In this document: positions 1 through 7,500 of the stretch, one piece after another | Numbering within the stretch: the stretch's first letter is position 1 | Layout: every line of letters starts with the position of its first letter | Source: Candidatus Kuenenia stuttgartensis | Lineage (GTDB): Bacteria > Planctomycetota > Planctomycetia > Planctomycetales > Planctomycetaceae | Direction of reading: 5' to 3' | DNA length: 58,957 nucleotides | Assembly (NCBI GenBank): GCA_945861865.1 | Contig: CAMAWN010000009.1 | Span: forward strand, 1 to 58,957 | Program-made: the position numbers and the translations under genes | Notes under the pieces: generated by a model | What the model saw: the letters and a program-made list of their open reading frames with translations, nothing else | What the model was told of the DNA's origin: nothing | The model's database searches: none

Positions 1-1
1 G

Positions 2-163
2 ATCGCCACACGCACGCTGGACTGCTTGGGCACGATGCTCGTCCTCCAACACGAACGCGATTTGATCGCCCAACATCCTGTCGAGCGGACTCCTCAAATC
101 GCCATGCCACAACTATCGCAGCTTGCCCAGCATCGCGCAATCGCCCTGGTGCGTGAGAGATAA
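2..163 (+). CDS. possible C-terminal end of a truncated gene
   Basis: An open frame enters from the left edge and runs 53 codons to a TAA at 161-163. I recognise no domain; the peptide is hydrophilic, ending in alternating Gln, Leu and Arg residues. It converges on, and overlaps, the tail of the small minus-strand gene at 94-360, so at most one of the two ends is likely correct as drawn. It could equally be a chance frame in high-GC DNA. Confidence 0.25.
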   Translation: MATRTLDCLGTMLVLQHERDLIAQHPVERTPQIAMPQLSQLAQHRAIALVRER

Positions 164-360
164 CGCTCTTCGTAGGGAATGAAGCAGCGGCGATGCAGCA
201 GCTTGAATTGGTCGATGGCTTCGGCCAACTCCTGCGCATCGGGATTCAGCAAGCTGAGCGACTCACGGAATTGACGACGCTCGCGGCCCTCAGGATGGCC
301 ATCGTCGGCTTGACGGCGGTCCATGAATGTGACCGGCTTTTGCTCAAGTAATTGTGACAT
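94..360 (-). CDS. small hypothetical protein, planctomycete type
   Basis: An 88-residue product if translation starts at the ATG at 358-360, which has GAGGAG about eight bases upstream; an in-frame ATG at 366 is also possible. The core contains MDRRQADD, ERRQF, and a helix with AEAIDQFKLLHRR followed by a YEE motif. Short proteins with this DRR/ERRQF...LHRRRFI.YEE layout recur in planctomycete genomes and have no assigned function. The last 20 residues (basic, Cys-rich) do not look like the rest, so a frameshift near 170 or an overrun into neighbouring sequence is possible. The real part is probably residues 10-70. Confidence 0.5.
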   Translation of the reverse strand: MSQLLEQKPVTFMDRRQADDGHPEGRERRQFRESLSLLNPDAQELAEAIDQFKLLHRRCFIPYEERYLSRTRAIARCWASCDSCGMAI

Positions 361-605
361 TAGCATGGCTCCTCGACTGTTCGACCGCAAACTTGGGTCA
401 CGCGAGTCGGTTGAGCAAATCGGCGTTGCACGGAACGGAGTCATTTAGACCTCTCGGCCGTCGGCGGCGGCAATCCTTCCCACTAACGCGTCCCGGACAA
501 CTGGAACACACACCGTTCCGCCACTGATTTGGAAATGTTTCCCCACCAAGCAAGCCTCGGTGGGGTTTTGCGGACCTTCTCGTTCGACATCGGTTCAAGG
601 CCAGC

Positions 606-1595
606 ATGAAAATCACAGTTCTCGGTGGCGGCGGGATGGCAACGGCTTGTGCGATCGTGCTCGCCGAGCACCCCGGGGTCGATGTGTCGATCTGGGCACG
701 CAATGCCCAGTTCGCACGCGACATGGCCGCCTCGCGAGTCAACGACCGTCTGCTGCCCGGAGTCCGCATCCCCGACCAAATCGGCATCACGTCGGATGTC
801 GCGTCGGCCGCATCCGGAGCAGACGTGCTGATCGCGGCAGTCCCGACGGCCTTCCTGCGACAAGCCTTGACCGACATCGCCGACAAACTGCCGGCCGGCG
901 TGCCGGTCCTCAGTGTCATCAAGGGACTCGAGAACGACACCTTCGCTCGTCCAACACAGATCATCACCAGCGTCCTCGGTGCGCGACCGGTCGCCGCGCT
1001 CGGCGGGCCATGTCATGCCGAAGAGGCCGCTCGCCGAATGCCGGCCAGCGTGGTCATCGCCAGCGAGGATGAAGCGTTCGCCTCGCAAGTTCAAAAACTC
1101 TTCGCGACCGATCGCTTCCGGGTCTACACGAATCACGACCTGCTCGGCGTCGAACTGGCCGGAGCGTTGAAGAACGTCATCGCGATCGCAGCCGGCATCT
1201 GCGATGGACTCGGCTACGGAGACAACGCCAAGTCCGCGCTGATCACGCGCGGCCTCGCCGAGATGACTCGCTTTGGCAGTGCCTTGGGAGCCGACAAGCA
1301 AACCTTCTTCGGCCTCGCCGGCTTGGGCGACCTGATCACCACTTGCGTCAGCCGCCACGGCCGCAATCGCGGAGTCGGTGAACGCCTCGGCCTCGGCCAA
1401 ACGCTCTCCGACATCCTCGCCAGTATGACCGCCGTCGCCGAGGGGTTGACGACCGCTCGCAGCATTCACGACCTCGCTCGCCAAAAAGGGATCGACATGC
1501 CGATCACTCGCGAAGTCTTCGCCGTCCTGTTCGAGTCAAAATCCCCCGCCGCCGCCACCGAGTCCCTCATGCAACGCCCCTCACGCGGTGAGTGA
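606..1595 (+). CDS. gpsA: NAD(P)-dependent glycerol-3-phosphate dehydrogenase
   Basis: Converts dihydroxyacetone phosphate to sn-glycerol 3-phosphate in the cytoplasm, the backbone precursor for phospholipids. The 329-residue length matches the family. The N-terminal Rossmann loop is LGGGGMATA (residues 6-14), a Gly-rich variant of the usual GxGxxG. IKGLE (105-109) and GPCHAEE (134-140) are the conserved substrate and NAD segments, and the catalytic lysine is K189 in GALKN. The C-terminal helical domain carries GLGDLITTC and the RNR motif. The ATG at 606 follows AAGG eight bases upstream. It stands alone, with short non-coding spacers on both sides. The family assignment is firm. Confidence 0.96.
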   Translation: MKITVLGGGGMATACAIVLAEHPGVDVSIWARNAQFARDMAASRVNDRLLPGVRIPDQIGITSDVASAASGADVLIAAVPTAFLRQALTDIADKLPAGVPVLSVIKGLENDTFARPTQIITSVLGARPVAALGGPCHAEEAARRMPASVVIASEDEAFASQVQKLFATDRFRVYTNHDLLGVELAGALKNVIAIAAGICDGLGYGDNAKSALITRGLAEMTRFGSALGADKQTFFGLAGLGDLITTCVSRHGRNRGVGERLGLGQTLSDILASMTAVAEGLTTARSIHDLARQKGIDMPITREVFAVLFESKSPAAATESLMQRPSRGE

Positions 1596-1727
1596 CGTCG
1601 CGGATGCGACTCGCACCGAACGCCTGCCAGCACTTTGTCGATCAGCCTCGCCGAAACGAGACCACCGTCGTTTCGATCGAGGCTCAACCGGTGATCCGGG
1701 GGACCATCACCACCATCACCGTTCGGC

Positions 1728-1901
1728 TCACAGTTTCAGATTGATCAACCTCATCAGAAGCCCAAGCCCGAAAGTTATGTCCAACACGACTGCCGCGAAG
1801 AACAGCAACATCCCGACCACGAGGTAGAACGGCACCGCACCCCGCCATCGGACTTCCGTCGGCTGGGACCAAGTTCCGTAGCCTACCGACGGACATCCCA
1901 T
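1728..1901 (-). CDS. small membrane protein, paralogue of the 2516-2707 gene
   Basis: A 57-residue product starting at the ATG at 1899-1901, ten bases after the stop of the preceding gene (1912-2448). It has one clear hydrophobic segment (residues 24-50) beginning VPFYL and continuing LLFFAAVVLDITF. The same signature, VPFYL then LLFFAAAVLSITV, ends the small protein at 2516-2707, so the two are paralogues. No function is recognised. Spacing suggests co-transcription with 1912-2448 and perhaps 2516-2707. A start at an upstream GTG (about 1904) is possible. Confidence 0.5.
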   Translation of the reverse strand: MGCPSVGYGTWSQPTEVRWRGAVPFYLVVGMLLFFAAVVLDITFGLGLLMRLINLKL

Positions 1902-1911
1902 CACACGGTCG

Positions 1912-2448
1912 CTATTTCTCCAGATCGACTTCCAGACGGAGACCGTTGCTTTGTGCCCAAGCGCGGACCTGCTCGAACAGGGAGCAACCCGGCCCATCGC
2001 CAAAAAGAACGTGGGGCTCGGCCCATGTGAAACTTGTATGTTTCGAAGCGATGACGAGCGTTCTCCGACGACCGCCGTGGACCGCGATGGCGAGGCCAAT
2101 CGAGCTGAGGGGGATACCCACAAACCCGAAGATATTTCCCACTCGTGCGGCCACGAACCCTCCAAAAACCAAGAAAACGCCGATGACGCCGATGATGACG
2201 CCACTGACGAGCATGATGCCACCGACGAGCAGCTTGCCCCGGTGCCAGACATCTCGAATGGAGACAGAGACCACTTCAGCAAGCGGCATTCGCTCGGTGA
2301 CGATGCCGTCGATGAAGCCGAACTTGGAACTGGGCCAATAGGCGGCTCGGTTCGTGAGCACGAGTCTGCGTTGCTCCCTCCCGACGTAGAAAGGGATGTC
2401 CGCCGAGACTTGCTCGTCGGGTTCGAGAAGGAGGTCAAAGGCCATCAT
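1912..2448 (-). CDS. hypothetical membrane protein with PH-like ends
   Basis: 178 residues. The N-terminal half begins MAFDLLLEPDEQV and includes GREQRRLVLTNRAAYW, the pattern seen in bacterial PH-like domains that regulate or decorate membrane proteins. Two hydrophobic segments follow (about residues 73-97 and 104-122), then a soluble end with VIASKHTSF. The start codons ATG-ATG (2448 and 2445) sit just after GGAG, and the second has the better spacing. It lies between two small paralogous membrane proteins on the same strand, suggesting a three-gene cluster. No enzymatic motif is visible. Confidence 0.7.
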   Translation of the reverse strand: MMAFDLLLEPDEQVSADIPFYVGREQRRLVLTNRAAYWPSSKFGFIDGIVTERMPLAEVVSVSIRDVWHRGKLLVGGIMLVSGVIIGVIGVFLVFGGFVAARVGNIFGFVGIPLSSIGLAIAVHGGRRRTLVIASKHTSFTWAEPHVLFGDGPGCSLFEQVRAWAQSNGLRLEVDLEK

Positions 2449-2515
2449 CGCTCCATGCCTGCGTGAGATTGCGGAACACGATCCTCATTCAACTCACAGA
2501 TATCAGATTGATCAA

Positions 2516-2707
2516 CTAAAAAGAAACCGTAATCGACAACACGGCTGCCGCGAAAAACAGCAACACCACGACCCCTAAGTAGAACGGTACCGGGGCATCC
2601 GCCCGCCGTATCACGCTCCCCTTCATTGACAGTTCGCCCGTCCAAACCGCCCGCACGGCCTCCCACACGAAGAAGAGACAAATCAAGACAATCAAAAATC
2701 CGCTCAT
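2516..2707 (-). CDS. small two-segment membrane protein
   Basis: 63 residues from the ATG at 2705-2707, chosen because GGAGG lies nine bases upstream; a longer form would start at 2743. It has one hydrophobic segment at the N-terminus (GFLIVLICLFFVW) and one at the C-terminus (VPFYLGVVVLLFFAAAVL), separated by a polar loop. The second segment is near-identical in pattern to the small protein at 1728-1901. It is the first gene of the probable cluster running down to 1728. Function unknown. Confidence 0.5.
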   Translation of the reverse strand: MSGFLIVLICLFFVWEAVRAVWTGELSMKGSVIRRADAPVPFYLGVVVLLFFAAAVLSITVSF

Positions 2708-2755
2708 CACCTCTGCCTCCAATGACCAAACAGTCGAGTTCACGCATGCAGCGCA

Positions 2756-3721
2756 TCATGGCCGCGTGATCGTCACGGTGTTGCTCCCCTTTTCGTTGCC
2801 GGTCGTGAGCACGACGTAGACTTTGAAGCTGGCGGTGCTGCCGGGCGAAGTCAGGCCGGAGTTGGTGAGGAATTCGCGAGTCTCCGACGGGCCGACGTTG
2901 CCGATCACGGACTCGTCGTCGGTTGAGTAGTTCGCACCGGAGCAGAATCGCAGCGAGTAATGCGACAGGTTCAGGTTGTCGCTGGCACTCCAGGTGAGTT
3001 TGGTCTGCGAAGGAGTCACTTCCCAGGTTCCGTTGGCGGCAACGGCGTCGGGAGTTGAACCAGGTTCCGGCGTCAGTCGCGGCAGACTGGCAACCAGGGG
3101 GTCGGTCGGAGCAAACGTCCCCTCGATGGCGGCTCGATAGTCGCGGAGGATTGGCTGTACGAGGTCTTGCAGGTCGTTGCGTCGCTCACGTTCCAGCTTC
3201 ACATCCTGGAGGGCGTTCTGCCACGCCGTCGAAGTGGCCTTCAGCGTGGCCAGATCGGCATTGAACGTCGCGACCAAGTATCCGTCCAGCAGACTCAGCG
3301 GCCCGGTGAACCCTGGAATGGTCGCGGCGTTGATCTTGACCCACAGCGTCGCCATGTCGTCGAGGCTGTCCGCGATCGTCGCCACCGACGAACTCCCCGG
3401 CGGCACCTCCGGTAAGGCGGTGACATACGCCGTGTGACTGAGGAACCCACGCACCTTGCGATTGAACTCCCCCAGCCGACCGATGAGGGCAGCCTTCTGG
3501 AGATCCAGGTACCCGCGAGCAATTTCCACGTCGTTCAGCTTCCCCTGAACCGACGAACTGAACAGGGCTAGAGAATCGCAATACCCACTCAGGATGGCGA
3601 TGGCCGTCCCGTCTCCCAAAATCAGCGGTCCGTCACTCCCTAAGAACGTATTGGTGTGCCCCCAGTGAGCGAGGAACTCAGTGACGGTTGGCACGAATGA
3701 GGAAGGACCGGTAATCGCCAT
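2756..3721 (-). CDS. hypothetical protein with a C-terminal beta-sandwich-like domain
   Basis: 321 residues from the ATG at 3719-3721, preceded by AGGAG at ideal distance; upstream frame extension to 3754 lacks a site. Residues 1-200 look helical (MITE-free, Leu/Ala-rich, KLERERR motif near 190) and have no recognised domain. Residues about 230-321 alternate Ser/Thr and hydrophobics with KLTWSASDNLNLSHYSLRF and end in NTVTITRP, which resembles a fibronectin type III strand pattern. There is no signal peptide. Upstream lies the 21-bp repeat array. The product could be an effector or surface-linked protein, but nothing in the sequence proves it. Confidence 0.72.
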   Translation of the reverse strand: MAITGPSSFVPTVTEFLAHWGHTNTFLGSDGPLILGDGTAIAILSGYCDSLALFSSSVQGKLNDVEIARGYLDLQKAALIGRLGEFNRKVRGFLSHTAYVTALPEVPPGSSSVATIADSLDDMATLWVKINAATIPGFTGPLSLLDGYLVATFNADLATLKATSTAWQNALQDVKLERERRNDLQDLVQPILRDYRAAIEGTFAPTDPLVASLPRLTPEPGSTPDAVAANGTWEVTPSQTKLTWSASDNLNLSHYSLRFCSGANYSTDDESVIGNVGPSETREFLTNSGLTSPGSTASFKVYVVLTTGNEKGSNTVTITRP

Positions 3722-3813
3722 GATTTCTCCTAAGATTGGCAGGAATGTGACCAATGCGAATCAAACTCAGACAGTTTGTTACAAAACAGAGATCTTTCTT
3801 TCAAAAACAGACG

Positions 3814-3981
3814 CCGGGGAGACTCACTTGTTGTCCGGGGAGACTCACTTGTCGTCCGGGGAACGGATTCTGTCGTCCGGGATCATCGACAGAGGCTCCG
3901 GGGAAGCGATCTTGTGATCCGGGGCAATCAATCGATTCTCCGGGGACTCACCATCAAGTTCGGAGGCACTCACCGATCTGG
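3814..3981. repeat. 21-bp tandem repeat array, eight units
   Basis: CCGGGG (or CCGGGA) recurs at 3814, 3835, 3856, 3877, 3898, 3919 and 3940, exactly 21 bp apart, with a degraded eighth unit at 3961. The first two units are almost identical; the other 15 positions diverge progressively, retaining mainly a GT or TT before the next CCGGGG. As 21 is a multiple of 3, each frame reads as a heptapeptide repeat, but stops occur in two of the frames and no start site is evident. Confidence 0.85.
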
Positions 3982-3991
3982 GGTTCTGCCT

Positions 3992-4045
3992 GCACGACGT
4001 GCCAGCGAGTGGTTCGTGGCACGACCACTCGCTGGCGCGTCGTGC
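3992..4045. repeat. palindromic intergenic element, copy A
   Basis: A 54-bp inverted repeat. The left arm GCACGACGTGCCAGCGAGTG and the right arm CACTCGCTGGCGCGTCGTGC are complementary with one mismatch around a short loop. Same family as the elements at 4298, 26729 and 47476; it lies in non-coding DNA. Confidence 0.85.
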
Positions 4046-4297
4046 TAATCCCTTCGTGATCTTCCACATGATGGCCGCTGGCCTTTCGTGCTGGTCCCCA
4101 TTTGGAATGGGTCCGCCGAGAGAAGCTCATTCACGAGAAATGATCCGCGCAGTCTATCTTGCCACTCGCAACCCTCAAGTCATACGCGGAGGCTGGACTC
4201 TGGCATGGGGCGGCACCGGCTTGGCGGGAGCCTCACTCTTCCCTGGTCTGTGTTATTCATGGGCCGGGAAGATTTCGTGACAGGCTGCTGTTCAGTC

Positions 4298-4353
4298 AGC
4301 ACGACGCGCAAGCGAGTGTTCTCGTTTGAAAACACTCGCTTGCGCGTCGTGCT
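4298..4353. repeat. palindromic intergenic element, copy B, nested in a larger inverted repeat
   Basis: Arms AGCACGACGCGCAAGCGAGT and ACTCGCTTGCGCGTCGTGCT are fully complementary around a loop that is itself partly self-complementary. The element is enclosed by outer arms TTATTCATGGGC (4253-4264) and GCCTATGAATAA (4361-4372), matching at 11 of 12 positions. The whole block is about 120 bp. Confidence 0.85.
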
Positions 4354-4454
4354 AACTGCAGCCTATGAATAATCCTGGCTTGCGGATCGCCTCTCAGAGA
4401 CGGCTTGCGAGAGGGATGCCGATCCCTGACGGCTTGTCTGCGGTCACCAACGAA

Positions 4455-4487
4455 AAGAGCCTGAGCTTTGTTCAAGCTCAGGCTCTC
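4455..4487 (-). terminator. intrinsic terminator of the 4521-9155 gene
   Basis: On the minus strand, AGAGCCTGAGCTT pairs with AAGCTCAGGCTCT across a six-base loop, followed by TTTTCG. It lies about 35 bases after the stop of the RTX-protein gene and is in the right orientation for it. Confidence 0.85.
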
Positions 4488-4520
4488 TCGCTGTTGCCGT
4501 CCGCGCGGGAACGGGGACGG

Positions 4521-7500
4521 TTACAGCAGCTTTGTGAGCAACACAGGGTCGAGCTGAAAGCTTTCTTTGATTTCACCGGCCACCCCGGTCACGGTGTCGT
4601 CTCCTTGGTTGCCAGCGAGTGTGTCGGTGCCACCTTGACCATCGACGTTGTCGTTGCCGTCGCCGCCCAGCAGGATGTCTCGGCCGGCTCCGCCTCGCAG
4701 CGTGTCGTTGCCGTCGCCGCCAAGGATCGTGTCATTGCCGGCGTTGCCTTGAACCACATCGTTGCCGTCGCCGCCGTTGACCAAGTCGTGGCCATCTTCG
4801 CCGAGAATCGTGTCGTTGCCGTCATCGCCGCTGATCGTGTCATCGCCGAGACCGCCGAGAATCAGATCGTCGCCGTGGAAGCCGTTGATGAGGTCATTGC
4901 CCTCGTTGCCGTTGATGGAGTCGTTGTCGGTGCCGCCATCGAGCGTGTCGTCTCCCGCCCCGCCGTCCAAGTTGTCGTCGCCGGAGCCGCCCGCCAGGCT
5001 ATCGTTGCCCTCCATACCGTTGAGCACGTCGTTGCCATTCAGCCCGACGAGCGTGTCGTTGCCCGCACCGCCGTTGATGACATCGTTGAGGATGCTGCCG
5101 GTCAGGCTGTCGTCGCCGTCACCGCCGTCGAGGGTCGAGAGTCCGTCGCCGCCGTCGATGACGTCGCTGCCCGCACTGCCGTCGATCGAGTCGTCACCGG
5201 TATCGCCATTGAGCGTGTCGTCGCCGTCGTTGCCGATGAGCGTGTCGTTGTCATCGCCGCCGCTTAGCAACTCGGCGCTGTCCGTGCCGACCAGCAAATC
5301 GTTGCCGGCTTCGCCGAAGACTCGCAGCAGAACGCCGCCGAGTTTGGCTCCCGCGTCCGCCTGCACGTGGTCGTTGCCGGTGCCAGCATTCAGCCGAACT
5401 TCGGTCGCACCGACTCCACTCAGGTCCGCAACGTTGATGCGATCCGTGCCTCCCGCAGCCGTGACCTGCACGAGTTCGATGTCACTGCCGAGAGACTGCT
5501 TCGTGGAATCGATCGAGACGGTCAACAATCCCGCCGCTTGTCCGACGTTGAACGTGTTCGCCGAATTGCTGCCGAAGAACTCGAAGCTGTCGCTCCCTTC
5601 GCCGCCGGTGATTGAATCAACGCCGTCGCCAAGTGCCGCGATGATCGAGTCGTCGCCATCGCCGCCCAGGACCGCGTCTTTGCCCACTCCGCCTCGCAGC
5701 GTGTCGTTGCCACCTTGTCCCTGAATCGAATCGTTGCCGGCCGCACCGGCCAAACTGTCATCGCCGTCGCCGCCGACAAGCTGATCGCTCCCAATACCAC
5801 CATTGAGCACGTCGTTCCCGGCACTGCCATTCAACGTGTCGTTGCCCGCTCCGCCCAGCAACGTGTCGCCGTTCACGGCGGCGGGCGGCGTGGCGAGGGC
5901 AAAGGCCAGATTGTCGATCGCGAATCGACTTCCGCCGTTCGAGGTGGGTGCCGACGTGAAATCCAACCGCATTCGCCGAACGGCCGTCGTACCCGTGTAG
6001 CTGAACGAACCTTCCGAGTACGGCAAGCCCAATTGAAGATTGACCGTCGATGATGCAATCAAGTTCAAATTGCTGTCCAACAACGTGACCGCGACTCCAT
6101 TGGTGACATTGGAAAAACTGTTGCGGGCGACGCCGAAGGACAGAGTCGTTGCCGGCGACGTGAAATCCACGGTCAACACGCCCAACGCGTTCCCTTCCAA
6201 AACTGGGTCGGTCAGAAACTGACTCAAGCCTGGTCCGGCACCAATCGAGACATTCAGATTGGCATCGATCGAGTCGATTCCCGCGACTTGAAAACCAAAC
6301 GTCGCTCCCAGAATCGACTGGCCGTTCGCGGGAGTCGAGACTGGAACTTCGTCGAACGCGATCGTTGCTCGTCCAGCCGGTGTCGTCGTGACGGCGGCCA
6401 GGCTCGGGCCTGCCATCGGTCCCCCAGGCCTGGTGTTGTTCCCCATGTATCCCACGGTCCATAGACGTGCGACTTCCCTTGTCAGCGGCTGCACAAGTTG
6501 GACAGGCTTGCTCGCAATTTGCCAAGTTCCGCGCGGCCGGGCACTCACCTCAATCGTCGAACTGACTGCCGCCAACGTGCTGGTCGCCGAGGCCCCGCTA
6601 AGTCCGGCCGCCGATGGGGTGAACGGGTCCGCTTGGCCGAAGTCCACCTGATAGCCCATGTCCGCCAAGGCAGCGACGGTCACTCGGCTGAGCGGGTTGC
6701 TGCCGGCACCAATCACGCTCGACATCAACTCGTTGCCGAATTTGCTTTCGCGCCAGTGTGAGCCTGCCGAGCCAGTTCCACCGACATTCTCCAACGGGAC
6801 GTTTGGCTCAGTGGACCGGAAGATTCGATCGTACTCAGCGGTGGCCTGTGCTCCGACGAATCGCGGATTGCTCGTTCCCGCGCTGGCGATCAAGCCTTGC
6901 TGCACCCACACCGTGCCGAAGCCGAGGGCATGTCCGATCTCATGCAAGATGACATCCGACAATGAGCCGTCCGCCTCAATCGCCGCCAGATCTGCGGAGT
7001 CAATCGTGATCGACGCCAACGCCGGCAAGAACGAATCCGTTCGCTGCACGTCGATTCCCGTCTGCCCCAACACGCCGCCGGGGCCGTCAATCGCCGAGAC
7101 ACGAACTGTGATCACCAGATCGTCGATCGTGCCGACATTCGCCACGATCACGTCGGGCAAGTCGCCACGAATGATGGATTCCCACTTCCGCTCGGCCGCG
7201 TCGAACGCTTGAGTGTCGCTGGCACTTAGCCCGGCTGGCAAATCAATGACGATGTCGAATTGACCCGGCGCGCCAATCGGCACGCCCGTCGCCCCGATAT
7301 CGTCCGCCCCGAACGAGGACACGCCGTACGGCAGTGTGATCGTTCGCAGCAGCGAGCCATCGCGATTGAAGATGTCCAGCGACGACGTGACGCTCAGCGC
7401 GGAAGCCGTCGAAACTCGCGAGCTGCCCAAGAAGATGTTGCCGTCCAGCACGCCCACGCCGGAATAAGTCCCCGCCGAGGTCGTCGTCACGTTGAAGGTG

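Larger units (their letters stand above)
3755..4520. other. 766-bp gene-poor, repeat-rich spacer
   Basis: No credible gene. In order it holds an AT-richer leader, a 21-bp tandem array (3814-3981), a palindromic element (3992-4045), unique sequence, a nested inverted repeat (4253-4372) enclosing another palindromic element, three loosely repeated GGCTTGC segments (about 4378-4440), and an intrinsic terminator serving the minus-strand RTX gene (4455-4487). The short open frames here are built from these repeats. Confidence 0.75.

Noticed and set aside
483..1484. 333-codon minus-strand frame opposite gpsA
   Set aside because: gpsA is unmistakable on the plus strand with all family motifs; the opposite frame has no recognisable motif.
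3814..3981. 21-bp repeats as a CRISPR array
   Set aside because: The unit is too short, only six positions are conserved, there are no uniform spacers and no cas genes nearby.
3776..4048. 90-codon plus-strand frame across the 21-bp array
   Set aside because: It has no SD site, consists of the 21-bp repeat plus the palindromic element, and resembles no protein.
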